A stretch of DNA of 38,569 nt, from positions 1 through 38,569 of the IMG/VR virus record IMGVR_UViG_3300038591_000004, one strand, 5' to 3'. The notes below the pieces were generated by a model that was not told the origin of the DNA, did no database searches, and saw only the letters and a program-made list of their open reading frames with translations. This DNA is from a virus. Shown here piece after piece: positions 15,762 to 22,439 of this stretch (position 1 is the first letter of the stretch; each line of letters starts with the position of its first letter). Position numbers and translations under genes: made by a program.

Positions 15762-16208
15762 CTAGTTCACTTTTCCTTTGTGCTCGCTCAGATCCACGCT
15801 CAAGTATGCGGACAACACCTCGATGGGAGAGCTACCCGTCTCGCTAGTCTTACCTTTGAGGAAGGTTTCGATCTCCATGATCAGCCCTAGCAGGTCCTTG
15901 AGCGAGACTACGTTGGGTACGAGTACATCCATGTTGTCGGCCAGATCGCGCTGCAGCTTCTGGAACGCTTTGACCTTGGCGTGCGTGATCTCGGTAGAGA
16001 AGCCGGTGCCGATCTCGCGCAGCAGGTCACGAGCACGCTTGACTATTGCCGCGTCTGGAACAGCGGTTCCATCCGCTTCTGGCGCGCTGCCTTCCGCAGT
16101 TCGGTAGCTCGGTTCGTCCGATCCTCCAGGTCCGCTAGTTCCGCGTCCGTGGGAATGTGAGCCGTTACCGCGCGCTCGGCGGGGGTCTGTGTTTCCTGGT
16201 CCGTCCAC
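15762..16208 (-). CDS. Small helical protein before portal, start uncertain
   Basis: The frame opens at a GTG at 16208, but its first 55 codons lie inside the 132-aa gene in another frame and look non-coding (Gly/Ser/Arg/His-rich). Coding quality begins near 16043, at the overlap with the upstream TAG, where no ATG, GTG or TTG exists. From there a helical protein of about 93 residues follows (KRARDLLREIGTGF, FQKLQRDLADNMDVL). Translation may begin at a rare ATA or CTG codon, or the two frames may be joined by frameshifting. Function unknown. Confidence 0.6.
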   Translation of the reverse strand: MDGPGNTDPRRARGNGSHSHGRGTSGPGGSDEPSYRTAEGSAPEADGTAVPDAAIVKRARDLLREIGTGFSTEITHAKVKAFQKLQRDLADNMDVLVPNVVSLKDLLGLIMEIETFLKGKTSETGSSPIEVLSAYLSVDLSEHKGKVN

Positions 16209-16441
16209 CCTGATGTCTCCTTGACTACGTACATCTCGGTGTAGATGGGGCTGGCGCGGAGCACCAGCTTGTCACCTTCGATGTGCGATACCACAGTCTC
16301 ACCGGACTCTACGGCAAGAAGTTCGCGTATATCAAGTTCCAATGTGCCACCAGCTAACTTGGTGGCGGCAGTGAGCATGGTTAGTAAGCGTTTCTCCGGG
16401 CTGGTCGTTTTCCATTTGCGAATGAAATTGTCGGCGCTCAT
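16043..16441 (-). CDS. Hypothetical protein between terminase and portal (132 aa)
   Basis: ATG at 16441, overlapping the terminase stop (ATGA). Residues 40 to 85 are beta-rich (LELDIRELLAVESGETVVSHIEGDKLVLRA), and the C-terminal third is a charged helix (ADLEDRTNRATELRKAARQKR). No family is recognised. Coupling to the terminase suggests a packaging or head-assembly role. It ends in a long overlap with the next frame. Confidence 0.75.
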   Translation of the reverse strand: MSADNFIRKWKTTSPEKRLLTMLTAATKLAGGTLELDIRELLAVESGETVVSHIEGDKLVLRASPIYTEMYVVKETSGWTDQETQTPAERAVTAHIPTDAELADLEDRTNRATELRKAARQKRMEPLFQTRQ

Positions 16442-18249
16442 ACACCCTCCAAAGGATCGGTGCGGCCCTTGCGGGCCATGTAGCTTTGTACGCGGCGGAA
16501 GTGCTTGATCAGCGAGGTTTGAACATCATCGCGCCACGTGAGGTTCTGGATCTCATCGTCACCACCGTCAGGACGGTAGCCACCAAGGGAGCGTGGAGGA
16601 GCCCACTGTTCGCGGGCGATCCAGCCTACGAGTGCGGCCATGAGCAAGTCGTCGTGACCGCGCTCCACGTCCCAGCGCATGCCGTCTTTGCGGGTAGCGC
16701 GTTCCATCTGTTGGAGCAGGGCTTCGTCGTAGACGGTGAGGCGCTTCTCACGGAGAGCGCAGCGGTAGGCATCCATGGCCAGGACGCGAGTGCGCATGGT
16801 AGTTTCCCAGCCGATGGAGGAGCGTGCCTTCACGTCGCGGATGCGGTCGTCACGACCACGCCAGCGGTAGAGGTTACTGTATTTGTGGCGGTCGCGGAGG
16901 ACAGACTGGGCCCACAAGCCAAGGTTGCCGGTCAGCTCGATGTTGACCATGGCCTTGTTGTAGTAGCGGCCCAGCATGTCGCACATGTCGGCTAGTACTT
17001 CCGGATTAATGCGTTCGGCGTAACTAGCACACTGTTCGCCCGTATCACCGTCCCACACGATGATAGCGGCGAAGTCGCCTTCGTCCGTCCCGCGCGCAGC
17101 GTCCGCGCCAACGTAGTAGTGATGATTGGGTAGAGGTTTGCGCCAGAGCTTGAGCAGGCCGCTCTCGGTAGCTTCAAACTCAGGGGTGTCGGACGCTCCT
17201 CGGTGTAGTGCTCCACAGTACTCAGGTGGCGTGACGGTAGATTCCGCATATGCGACTTCTCCTTGATCGAACGCTGGGTCGCCGGTCGAGATGAACGCAG
17301 AGTCGGCGGTGTGTGGATATTCTTGGTGGAACAGCGGCAGGTAGCCTTTGCATTCGGTGTTGAGCGTGACCCGACGCCACGCGAGCTGGGACTTCGAGCA
17401 CTTGAACTCTTTGATCAGCATGCGTTCTTCGTCGTCTACAGGGGCGTCATCTGCGAGGTGTGGGTCAGCTACGCAGGTGGGATCATCCATCCAAGGGATG
17501 AAGACAGGGACGAATTCGGACTGGCGTTCCACAGCATCGCACCAGTAGTCGTAGAACAACTCACCATCGAAGGCGCGACCGTTGGCGGTGGATTCGATCA
17601 CGATGCAGGTTTCTGGATCGCGCGGGACGGTGGGCAGGAGAGCGCCGAAAGATTCGATGCCGCCGTAACGGGCAGCCTCAGAGAGATGAAGGAAGCTGAG
17701 CGAGAGGCCGCGACCACCGGAGAGGTTACCAGCGGTGGCGATCTCCAGTGTGGATTCGCCGTGCGGGAAAGGGAAGCGGATCTCGTGTTTGTTGGGGGCT
17801 GGGATACCAAGCACGCTTTGTAAGGTTGGCTGGCCGGTCACGGCTTTGGTCACCAAATTCATGGGGACCTCGATCAGACCAGCGGAAGACTTGTATTCGT
17901 GGGAGACGATCATGGCCTTCTTGCCATCGGAGGCGAGGCAGTGGGTGACCATGAGAGCGTCGGTGAGTGAGCTGATACCCACGCGGCGAGCCTTGAGCAC
18001 GATCAGACGGAGCAGCTTCTTCTTGCGTTGTAGTTCTTGGAGCTTGCGCAGGACGATCTTCTGGTTGTGGTTGAGGTGGAAAGGGACCAGAGTGCGAGCA
18101 AAGCGGTCGCGGATGGGCAACCGGTTGAGCAGCTTCTCGGCTTTGGTGAAGTCTAACGTGGTAGGGCCGACTCCAGCGGCAGCTCGTCTTTGCCCAAGCG
18201 CTCGGCTTGGCCGCGTTTGTTGCGGACAGCTACGCAGCGCTGGCTGCAA
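16438..18249 (-). CDS. Terminase large subunit (TerL)
   Basis: 603 codons if the TTG at 18249 is used; the first 30 or so overlap the upstream zinc-finger gene and may not be translated. ATPase domain: a Walker A variant KARRVGISS at 86 to 94 and a Walker B strand ending HLSEAA near 188 to 193 with E191 as likely catalytic acid. RNase H-like nuclease: D383 in YVGADAARG, E438 in IELTGN, and D533/D534 in GHDDLLMA. All core parts are present, so it should translocate and cut DNA during packaging. No small terminase is evident; one of the small upstream genes may serve. The true start is unclear because no ATG, GTG or TTG follows the upstream stop until residue 44. Confidence 0.9.
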   Translation of the reverse strand: MQPALRSCPQQTRPSRALGQRRAAAGVGPTTLDFTKAEKLLNRLPIRDRFARTLVPFHLNHNQKIVLRKLQELQRKKKLLRLIVLKARRVGISSLTDALMVTHCLASDGKKAMIVSHEYKSSAGLIEVPMNLVTKAVTGQPTLQSVLGIPAPNKHEIRFPFPHGESTLEIATAGNLSGGRGLSLSFLHLSEAARYGGIESFGALLPTVPRDPETCIVIESTANGRAFDGELFYDYWCDAVERQSEFVPVFIPWMDDPTCVADPHLADDAPVDDEERMLIKEFKCSKSQLAWRRVTLNTECKGYLPLFHQEYPHTADSAFISTGDPAFDQGEVAYAESTVTPPEYCGALHRGASDTPEFEATESGLLKLWRKPLPNHHYYVGADAARGTDEGDFAAIIVWDGDTGEQCASYAERINPEVLADMCDMLGRYYNKAMVNIELTGNLGLWAQSVLRDRHKYSNLYRWRGRDDRIRDVKARSSIGWETTMRTRVLAMDAYRCALREKRLTVYDEALLQQMERATRKDGMRWDVERGHDDLLMAALVGWIAREQWAPPRSLGGYRPDGGDDEIQNLTWRDDVQTSLIKHFRRVQSYMARKGRTDPLEGV

Positions 18250-18530
18250 TAGAAGATGTTGTAGAGCACGCCAGTGTGGGGATCGCGGGTAGCACTCTGC
18301 ATGGCGTGACGGCCAGGGATGATGGTGGCATCACAGATCACACATTTGATCTGGTCCTTGGCACGTTCGGTGGCTAAGCGCTGTTGCAGGATGACTGCGC
18401 CTTCTTCGGCTTGCTTGCGCAGGTCGGCCAGCTTGCGCTCAGCCTCAGCGAGTTCCATGGTGTACCAGTCCTTGGACTGTTCTTTGGTGCGTTTCCAGCG
18501 GGCAAGGGCGGCTTCACGTTGTTGGCTCAT
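18153..18530 (-). CDS. Zinc-finger protein with helical N-terminus (125 aa)
   Basis: ATG at 18530 overlaps the previous TGA (ATGA). Residues 1 to 60 form a charged helix (ARWKRTKEQSKDWYTMELAEAERK). A treble-clef-like zinc site follows: CVIC near 63 to 66 and YCSQRC near 94 to 99. It precedes the terminase and overlaps its frame. A small-terminase or HNH-derived role is possible, but no HNH catalytic triad is visible. Confidence 0.72.
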   Translation of the reverse strand: MSQQREAALARWKRTKEQSKDWYTMELAEAERKLADLRKQAEEGAVILQQRLATERAKDQIKCVICDATIIPGRHAMQSATRDPHTGVLYNIFYCSQRCVAVRNKRGQAERLGKDELPLESALPR

Positions 18531-18781
18531 GCTTTCCCTCTCAGTCCGGGCATTAGGAAGTATTTGGGGCGGGCACGTAGTTGGCGTAGCCGTTCGGTGG
18601 CGGCTTCGCTGCGGCGGCGCAGGACTTCAGCTTTAGCGGCGAGTGTGGCACGGCGTTTGGTGTAGACGCGGATGCAGCCACAGACGAGGCAGACGAACTG
18701 CCAGCTGTGATCATCGTCACCTGCGAGGTGCATCTCGCGCTTGCAGTACTGGCACGGAGGTTTGGGTAGTGTCTCAGCCAT
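18527..18781 (-). CDS. Zinc-ribbon protein (84 aa)
   Basis: I choose the ATG at 18781 (MAETLPKPPCQYCKREM); an ATG at 18802 would lie within the promoter-like element. Cys pairs CQYC (10 to 13) and CLVCGC (about 30 to 35) form a zinc ribbon. The C-terminal half is an Arg/Ala/Leu helix (LAAKAEVLRRRSEAATERLR). Function unknown; likely nucleic acid or protein binding. Confidence 0.7.
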   Translation of the reverse strand: MAETLPKPPCQYCKREMHLAGDDDHSWQFVCLVCGCIRVYTKRRATLAAKAEVLRRRSEAATERLRQLRARPKYFLMPGLRGKA

Positions 18782-18791
18782 GCTGAGCGGG

Positions 18792-18821
18792 ACACTACGC
18801 ATCCGCGCAACTACTTGTCAA
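18792..18821 (-). promoter_or_regulatory. TTGACA promoter-like element
   Basis: TTGACA on the minus strand at 18821 to 18816, with TAGTGT 18 bases downstream (three of six for a -10). It lies at the end of the Cys-rich gene and before the zinc-ribbon and terminase genes. Support for the -10 is weak. Confidence 0.35.
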
Positions 18822-18984
18822 GAGGGGCTAGCAAACATTTCTCCTGCAGGCATCTGCCGCAGCGGGTGCAGTGCATGCAGGTGCGCAGCAGGCCACCTTG
18901 GAACCACACCTTTACAGGGTGAGGTGTGTGAGGTTGAGTGTACTTTCCGACGCTGTTTATGCGGTCTTGAGCGTAGCAGATCAT
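18811..18984 (-). CDS. Small Cys-rich protein (57 aa)
   Basis: ATG at 18984 (MICYAQDRINSVGKY); a longer frame from 19020 includes a hairpin and is less likely. The C-terminal part holds CMHCTRCGRC plus one more Cys, enough for one zinc knuckle. The middle (PVKVWFQGGLLRT) looks like a short beta hairpin. The ribosome site is poor, so I am only moderately sure it is expressed. Confidence 0.5.
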   Translation of the reverse strand: MICYAQDRINSVGKYTQPHTPHPVKVWFQGGLLRTCMHCTRCGRCLQEKCLLAPLDK

Positions 18985-18995
18985 GATGGAGAGGG

Positions 18996-19060
18996 GGTGG
19001 AGGTGGCTGAGAACCTCCACCCATTAGGAGGCGTCTGGAGCCGACAGGGAGCCAGACGCC
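18996..19060. terminator. Two tandem hairpins
   Basis: GGTGGAGGT at 18996 to 19004 pairs with ACCTCCACC at 19013 to 19021 (8-base loop). GGCGTCTGG at 19030 to 19038 pairs with CCAGACGCC at 19052 to 19060 (13-base loop). Both are perfect 9-bp stems between two minus-strand genes. Lacking U-runs, they may stop or pause transcription or protect RNA ends. Confidence 0.5.
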
Positions 19061-19069
19061 ACCACCATA

Positions 19070-19588
19070 TCATATGCCATCCAAGTTGCCGTAGGCATAC
19101 CGAGCGCTACCTTGCGTGCGTGCGCGAGTCTCGATTAGCTGTTGGCGCTCCAGGAATTTACTTCGCCAGTAGCGGCGGGCCACCTTCATGTGGATCAGGT
19201 GGGAGTGCCACTTTCGGCGGGAGCCGTAACGCGCAATCGTGGAAGCAGTAGCAGCGATGCGGCTGGCTGACATTTGTGGATGAGTGCGCCGTAGGCGGGA
19301 GATCTCGCGGGCCCGAACCATCTCTTGTTCAGGGGAGAGGGGAGCTTTAGGGCGCTTGAGTTCGTGCCAAGCTTGCTTGTTGGAGTTGGCTTGCGGTTCG
19401 ACGGTCATGGCCCAGCGCATGCGTGAGAGCTTCCAACGCTCGTCCCAATCGCGCTTGAGACGGCGTTTGTGAGCACGGTAGTGAGATTTGCACCATGTCC
19501 GGATGCACCAGACGCCACGAGAGAACTGCCGCACCTCGGCTGGGGAACCACAGATGCGGCAGGCTGGATGAGGGAGCTTAGGCGGCAT
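19070..19588 (-). CDS. Basic zinc-finger protein (172 aa)
   Basis: The start at ATG 19588 overlaps the end of the 60-aa zinc gene by 11 bases; the longer frame from 19684 runs through that gene. A zinc site is formed by CRICG near 10 to 14 and two Cys near 27 to 33 (WCIRTWC). The remainder is very basic (AHKRRLKRDWDERWKL, VARRYWRSKFLERQQLIETR) with an HTH-like stretch near 90 to 115 (LRRTHPQMSASRIAATAS). A DNA-binding role is likely. Function otherwise unknown. Confidence 0.72.
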   Translation of the reverse strand: MPPKLPHPACRICGSPAEVRQFSRGVWCIRTWCKSHYRAHKRRLKRDWDERWKLSRMRWAMTVEPQANSNKQAWHELKRPKAPLSPEQEMVRAREISRLRRTHPQMSASRIAATASTIARYGSRRKWHSHLIHMKVARRYWRSKFLERQQLIETRARTQGSARYAYGNLDGI

Positions 19589-19760
19589 CGTCGGTGGGTG
19601 GGGTAGGAGGTGTGGGAGTGGGCAGAGGGTCAGGGATAGTGATGCTTCCGGTGCCACCACAAGCAGGGCAGGCACCGTAGTCACGGATGTTGTTGTTGGT
19701 CACATCAACTACCAAGCGGTGGCAAGAGCCACTACAGGCGGGACAAGTTGCGAGAGCCAT
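19578..19760 (-). CDS. DnaJ-type zinc finger protein (60 aa)
   Basis: ATG at 19760, immediately after the stop of the 85-aa gene. CPACSG at 7 to 12 and CPACGGTG at 31 to 38 are the CxxCxG pairs of the DnaJ central domain. The tail is Pro/Thr-rich and disordered. No J domain is present. It is paired with a similar gene next to it. Such isolated CxxCxGxG proteins are common in phages, with unknown clients. Confidence 0.78.
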   Translation of the reverse strand: MALATCPACSGSCHRLVVDVTNNNIRDYGACPACGGTGSITIPDPLPTPTPPTPPTDDAA

Positions 19761-20018
19761 TTATTTCCTCCGGGAGGTGCGGGTTGAACTGACGGTTTGG
19801 ACTCCATCTGCGAACTGCCGCTCGACGGGGAGATCGCGGCGGATGACTGCACCACGGTTAGCTCCATCGAAGTAGCGCGAGTAGCCTGTGCCTTTGCAGA
19901 TGGGGCAGATAGCAGAGCCGTAGTCTGTAGCGATCTCACCCTGACCACTACAGCGACCACAGTAGTCACCGACTTCACGGACCATGGGAACTGGAGGCTT
20001 GCGATCAATAATCGCCAT
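19761..20018 (-). CDS. DnaJ-type zinc finger protein (85 aa)
   Basis: ATG at 20018 overlaps the previous gene by 14 bases. CGRCSGQG near 20 to 27 and CPICKGTG near 38 to 45 form one DnaJ-like zinc site. Downstream there is a basic segment (GAVIRRDLPVERQF). It looks like a diverged copy of the 60-aa neighbour, by tandem duplication. Function unknown. Confidence 0.78.
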   Translation of the reverse strand: MAIIDRKPPVPMVREVGDYCGRCSGQGEIATDYGSAICPICKGTGYSRYFDGANRGAVIRRDLPVERQFADGVQTVSSTRTSRRK

Positions 20019-20178
20019 CGCGGATGCTCCGTAGTTCGGGGTTGCGGCGGTAGAGAGCTTTCAGGGCACGGGCACGTTCCAGGTTGGCACGCACGGCATC
20101 GAGCTTGCGAGTAGAACGTGAGCTGCCACCTTTCGAGGCAATCTCAGTGCAGTGTTCGCGTAGTGTCTTCTCACTCAT
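20005..20178 (-). CDS. Small charged protein (57 aa)
   Basis: I choose ATG 20178 (MSEKTLREHCTEIASKGG), with GGGAG seven bases upstream; it overlaps the end of the previous gene. The KGG-SSRST stretch is followed by a helix (DAVRANLERARALKALYRRN). No family is recognised. Confidence 0.6.
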   Translation of the reverse strand: MSEKTLREHCTEIASKGGSSRSTRKLDAVRANLERARALKALYRRNPELRSIRDGDY

Positions 20179-20566
20179 CGTGGGGCTCCCAAGGTTTAAG
20201 CGGATTGCCGTCTTCATCAACGGTGTTAGCAAAGGATTCCAGATCGTGTGGGGTGAGAGGGTCGAACATGGACTGACCAGCGGCGATGTTGAAGGCGTGG
20301 AGGTGAGCGCGCTGCAGAGCTTCAGGAACGCGAGAGGCTAGAGCTTGAAGGTGGGTGGGGCGACCGCGTAAGTCTTTGTCGTCAGCTGGTGTGATCACAG
20401 CGTGGCCTTTGGTGAAGGGACGTTTCAGCTTGGCGGGGCCTTCCAGATATTTCTCAGGCTGTTCACGCGCCATGACTTCAGCGTGAGCCTCCCCAGCCCA
20501 ACGCCTACAATTCTCTGTCACCTGCTCCAGGTCGTCGTGGCGTATGCTCCACCAGTTCGTCGGCAT
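20171..20566 (-). CDS. First gene of the late minus-strand block (131 aa)
   Basis: ATG at 20566 with GGGAG seven bases upstream, facing the divergent control region. Helical and charged; HDDLEQVTENCRRWAGEAHAEVMAREQ opens the chain, and the C-terminus is acidic. No domain is recognised. Being first in the block it could be a regulator or the small terminase, but the sequence does not show this. Confidence 0.72.
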   Translation of the reverse strand: MPTNWWSIRHDDLEQVTENCRRWAGEAHAEVMAREQPEKYLEGPAKLKRPFTKGHAVITPADDKDLRGRPTHLQALASRVPEALQRAHLHAFNIAAGQSMFDPLTPHDLESFANTVDEDGNPLKPWEPHDE

Positions 20567-20657
20567 CTTCAGCTCCCTCTAAGGGTGGGCTGGAGGCTGC
20601 TCTTGCCAACAACCCCCAGCCCTTCGCCAGTCCGCATCCGTTCGTTCCACCCACACC

Positions 20658-20686
20658 CTACCACACACCCCCTCCCCCCATGTCAA
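20658..20686 (-). promoter_or_regulatory. Leftward late-block promoter candidate
   Basis: TACTTGACA on the minus strand (-35 at 20686 to 20681). The best -10 at 17 bases is TGGTAG, which is poor, and the spacer is almost all G and T. A second TACTTGACT lies at 20780 to 20775. The -35 type recurs before other minus-strand genes in this window. The weak -10 may mean that an activator is needed. Confidence 0.45.
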
Positions 20687-20840
20687 GTACCACGCTTACA
20701 CAGATACACATAAACTGCTTGTGCCATACCACGCTTTGTGAGATATTCCCTACGCAATGTGCGCGAAGACCAGGAGTCAAGTATTGCGCGCGTAGGCGTT
20801 GAGGCTCGCGCCCGTGCTCGCACATCACGCGCTTGGAGTC

Positions 20841-20935
20841 CTCACGCGCGCGACACACACGCCTTGCACACGTGACGCACGTGACGCACGCACGCAAGCG
20901 AGTGCACGCACCACGCGCACACACGCACGCGCACG
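20841..20935. repeat. ACGC/CACA low-complexity tract with Z-DNA potential
   Basis: Short imperfect repeats of CACG, ACGC and CACA, including two tandem CACGTGACG units near 20869 to 20886. Bases 20912 to 20935 alternate purine and pyrimidine without a break for 24 bases. Such tracts can adopt left-handed or melted DNA under supercoiling. Confidence 0.6.
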
Positions 20936-20953
20936 ACCCCGGCGACCGTCTCA

Positions 20954-20988
20954 GTCTCAATTTGAGACGGCTCAATTTGAGAATTCTC
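20954..20988. promoter_or_regulatory. Paired palindromic operator-like sites
   Basis: CTCAATTTGAG occurs at 20956 to 20966 and 20971 to 20981, with centres 15 bases apart. The first is extended to a 15-base palindrome, GTCTCAATTTGAGAC. The second overlaps the perfect palindrome GAGAATTCTC at 20979 to 20988. This layout is typical of tandem operators for a dimeric repressor. Confidence 0.6.
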
Positions 20989-21139
20989 ACCGGCGAAAAA
21001 AATGCGAAAGCCCGTGTTTTCAACGACTTAGCCTGTGGAAAACTTTTGGCAAGCGCCGTGCACTATGTCGCCGCAGTTCGCCACGCCGTGCCCTGACGGG
21101 TTGCTCTTGAGTGTGGCGAGCTACTCACGGAGGTTTCAC

Positions 21140-21364
21140 ATGGCAGCTAACAAGACTCAGAGCATCACGGTTGTGCAGGGGGAGAGTCATGTCCACATCG
21201 TGGACGGCATGGTGGTGATTGTGCTCCCTCTGGAGGAACAGAGGGCTTCCAAGAGCGGCAAGACCGACATCGTGGCCAGCACTCGTGGTTTCACGAGTCT
21301 GCCGGGAGATTCTCTGGCGGGCAAGGCTCTCCGGGTGTCTGTGAACGTCTGTCTCCCAAAGTAA
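21140..21364 (+). CDS. First gene of the rightward block (74 aa)
   Basis: ATG at 21140 with CGGAGG six bases upstream. The protein is beta-rich (SITVVQGESHVHIVDGMVVIVLPL) with a basic middle (EEQRASKSGKTD) and a second beta pair at the end (LRVSVNVCLP). It is followed by three hairpins, so it may be a single-gene transcript. The fold looks like a small beta-barrel. I do not recognise the family. Confidence 0.72.
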   Translation: MAANKTQSITVVQGESHVHIVDGMVVIVLPLEEQRASKSGKTDIVASTRGFTSLPGDSLAGKALRVSVNVCLPK

Positions 21365-21369
21365 CACCG

Positions 21370-21511
21370 CTCCCGGCAGGATACCACCTGCCGGGAGTGC
21401 TCTTGTTCCCGCACAGGTAGCCACGGGGCTGCCTGTGCTGGGGGCATCCCGTGGTAGGCATCACCCCTGCTCGTCATGTGCACGTGAGTGGGGGTGGTGC
21501 CTATCAGGGGG
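21370..21511. terminator. Three successive stem-loops after the first rightward gene
   Basis: CTCCCGGCAG (21370 to 21379) pairs perfectly with CTGCCGGGAG (21388 to 21397). GCACAGGTAG (21411 to 21420) pairs with CTGCCTGTGC (21429 to 21438) with one G.U. A third pair has 15-base arms near 21454 to 21468 and 21496 to 21510 with two wobbles. The first is a likely terminator. Together they may form a small structured RNA. Confidence 0.5.
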
Positions 21512-21516
21512 TGCAC

Positions 21517-21780
21517 ATGAGAGCACAAGCAATACGCAAACTCACAGCAGCAGAGCGCTCAGTCTACTGGGCGCAAAAGACGTACAACAAGCGGCCTCTG
21601 TCGGATTTGTTCCGCCAGAGCTGGAAGCTCACCAAGCAGCAGCAGCCATCCACGCCCTTGGAGCTGTGCGCGTTCATGAACGCCATGCACGAACACATGG
21701 GGACAGCGTGGACAGAGAACAATCCCAGCGGGGTGCCGTTCCTCACCCCGTACAACATGCAGCGCATCTTGGGGGTGTGA
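21517..21780 (+). CDS. Hypothetical protein (87 aa)
   Basis: ATG at 21517; a longer frame from 21451 would cover the third stem-loop. Helical at the start (MRAQAIRKLTAAERSVYWAQK), then polar with NNPSGVPFLTPYNMQRIL at the end, a pattern seen in small phage proteins. The ribosome site (GGGGG) is weak. It starts a chain of overlapping genes. Confidence 0.65.
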   Translation: MRAQAIRKLTAAERSVYWAQKTYNKRPLSDLFRQSWKLTKQQQPSTPLELCAFMNAMHEHMGTAWTENNPSGVPFLTPYNMQRILGV

Positions 21781-21781
21781 C

Positions 21782-21985
21782 ATGGCGCATGGACAGCGCA
21801 AACGGCGCAAGGCAAGACTCTACGGGCTGTTTGAGAGACAGCCTGACGGGAAGTGGCTGCGCATCTACGACAGCCTTGCTTTCCGCAAGCCGGATGCAGT
21901 ACGCATCTTCCAAGGCTCTCTGCTCTCTAGCTGCTTTGGTGCTCCAGAGCGGAGACTCAAGCCAGTGGAGGTGCGCCGTGGCTGA
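21782..21985 (+). CDS. Small basic protein (67 aa)
   Basis: ATG one base after the previous stop. The start is basic (MAHGQRKRRKARLYGLFE), then QPDGKWLRIYDSLAFRKPDAVRIF, which looks like a small beta-beta-alpha unit. It ends in a basic tail overlapped by the next GTG start. Function unknown. Confidence 0.65.
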   Translation: MAHGQRKRRKARLYGLFERQPDGKWLRIYDSLAFRKPDAVRIFQGSLLSSCFGAPERRLKPVEVRRG

Positions 21986-22091
21986 GAAGCTGCTCAAGGC
22001 ACTGCTCAAGTCCAACAGCGCATACCTGCAACACCTGGGTGAGCACAGTGAACCGGGGTGGCGGGAATGGCGCAAGGTACAGGCACTGTGA
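21978..22091 (+). CDS. Micro-gene (37 aa)
   Basis: GTG at 21978 with GGAGG upstream; the frame overlaps the previous gene by eight bases and stops at 22091. Starts MAEKLLKALLKSNSAYL and ends WREWRKVQAL. One amphipathic helix with two Trp near the end. Confidence 0.55.
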   Translation: MAEKLLKALLKSNSAYLQHLGEHSEPGWREWRKVQAL

Positions 22092-22093
22092 CC

Positions 22094-22156
22094 ATGCGCA
22101 AGGATAGGGACGGCTCGCATACCACCACATTCGAGCGCATGGGGGGTGCACAGTGA
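22094..22156 (+). CDS. Micro-gene candidate (20 aa)
   Basis: ATG two bases after the previous stop; the TGA overlaps the next GTG (GTGA). The peptide (MRKDRDGSHTTTFERMGGAQ) is polar with no motif. The ribosome site is poor. It could be translated by re-initiation or simply serve as a coupling frame. Confidence 0.35.
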   Translation: MRKDRDGSHTTTFERMGGAQ

Positions 22157-22287
22157 TCCGCATAATCGTGTTAGCTGTGCTGTACGCCATGCTGGTACAT
22201 GCACAGGCAGTGAAACAACCACCACCGCCACAGCCCAAGTGTGGTGGGCTGCCGGAGTGCAATCATCCCGGCCCGGTGGTGCCATGA
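22153..22287 (+). CDS. Small exported Pro/Cys peptide (44 aa)
   Basis: GTG at 22153 overlapping the preceding TGA. Residues 1 to 19 form a signal peptide (IRIIVLAVLYAMLVHAQA). The mature part has PPPP, then CGGLPEC, which could hold one disulfide or a loop. The stop overlaps the next ATG (ATGA). Export to the envelope or periplasm is likely; role unknown. Confidence 0.6.
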   Translation: MIRIIVLAVLYAMLVHAQAVKQPPPPQPKCGGLPECNHPGPVVP

Positions 22288-22439
22288 CACGCATCACGGA
22301 CATACAAGCCACCCAGCTGTACGTGCTGGATGTGATGTGTCTACACAGCGTGTTCCAGCCACTGCACACGCAGTGGTGGGAGCTAACCAGTCCCAAGTGT
22401 GCAGGAACTCCCACGTTGGAGGTACGCCATGAGCGGTAG
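22284..22439 (+). CDS. Hypothetical protein (51 aa)
   Basis: ATG overlapping the previous TGA. Mostly helical at the start (ITDIQATQLYVLDVMCLHSV), with a WW pair and a Cys in the second half. The next gene begins inside its last codons with its own GGAGG. Not recognised. Confidence 0.55.
   Translation: MTRITDIQATQLYVLDVMCLHSVFQPLHTQWWELTSPKCAGTPTLEVRHER

Larger units (their letters stand above)
20567..21139. other. Divergent intergenic control region
   Basis: 573 bases without a credible gene separate the leftward virion block from the rightward small-gene block. It holds a leftward TTGACA element, an ACGC/CACA tract, two palindromic operator-like sites and a short A-run (AAAAAAA near 20996 to 21002). 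A copy of the nine-base motif ACCACGCTT occurs at about 20690 and again at about 20728. It is the most likely place for the early/late switch and a candidate replication origin. Confidence 0.6.
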
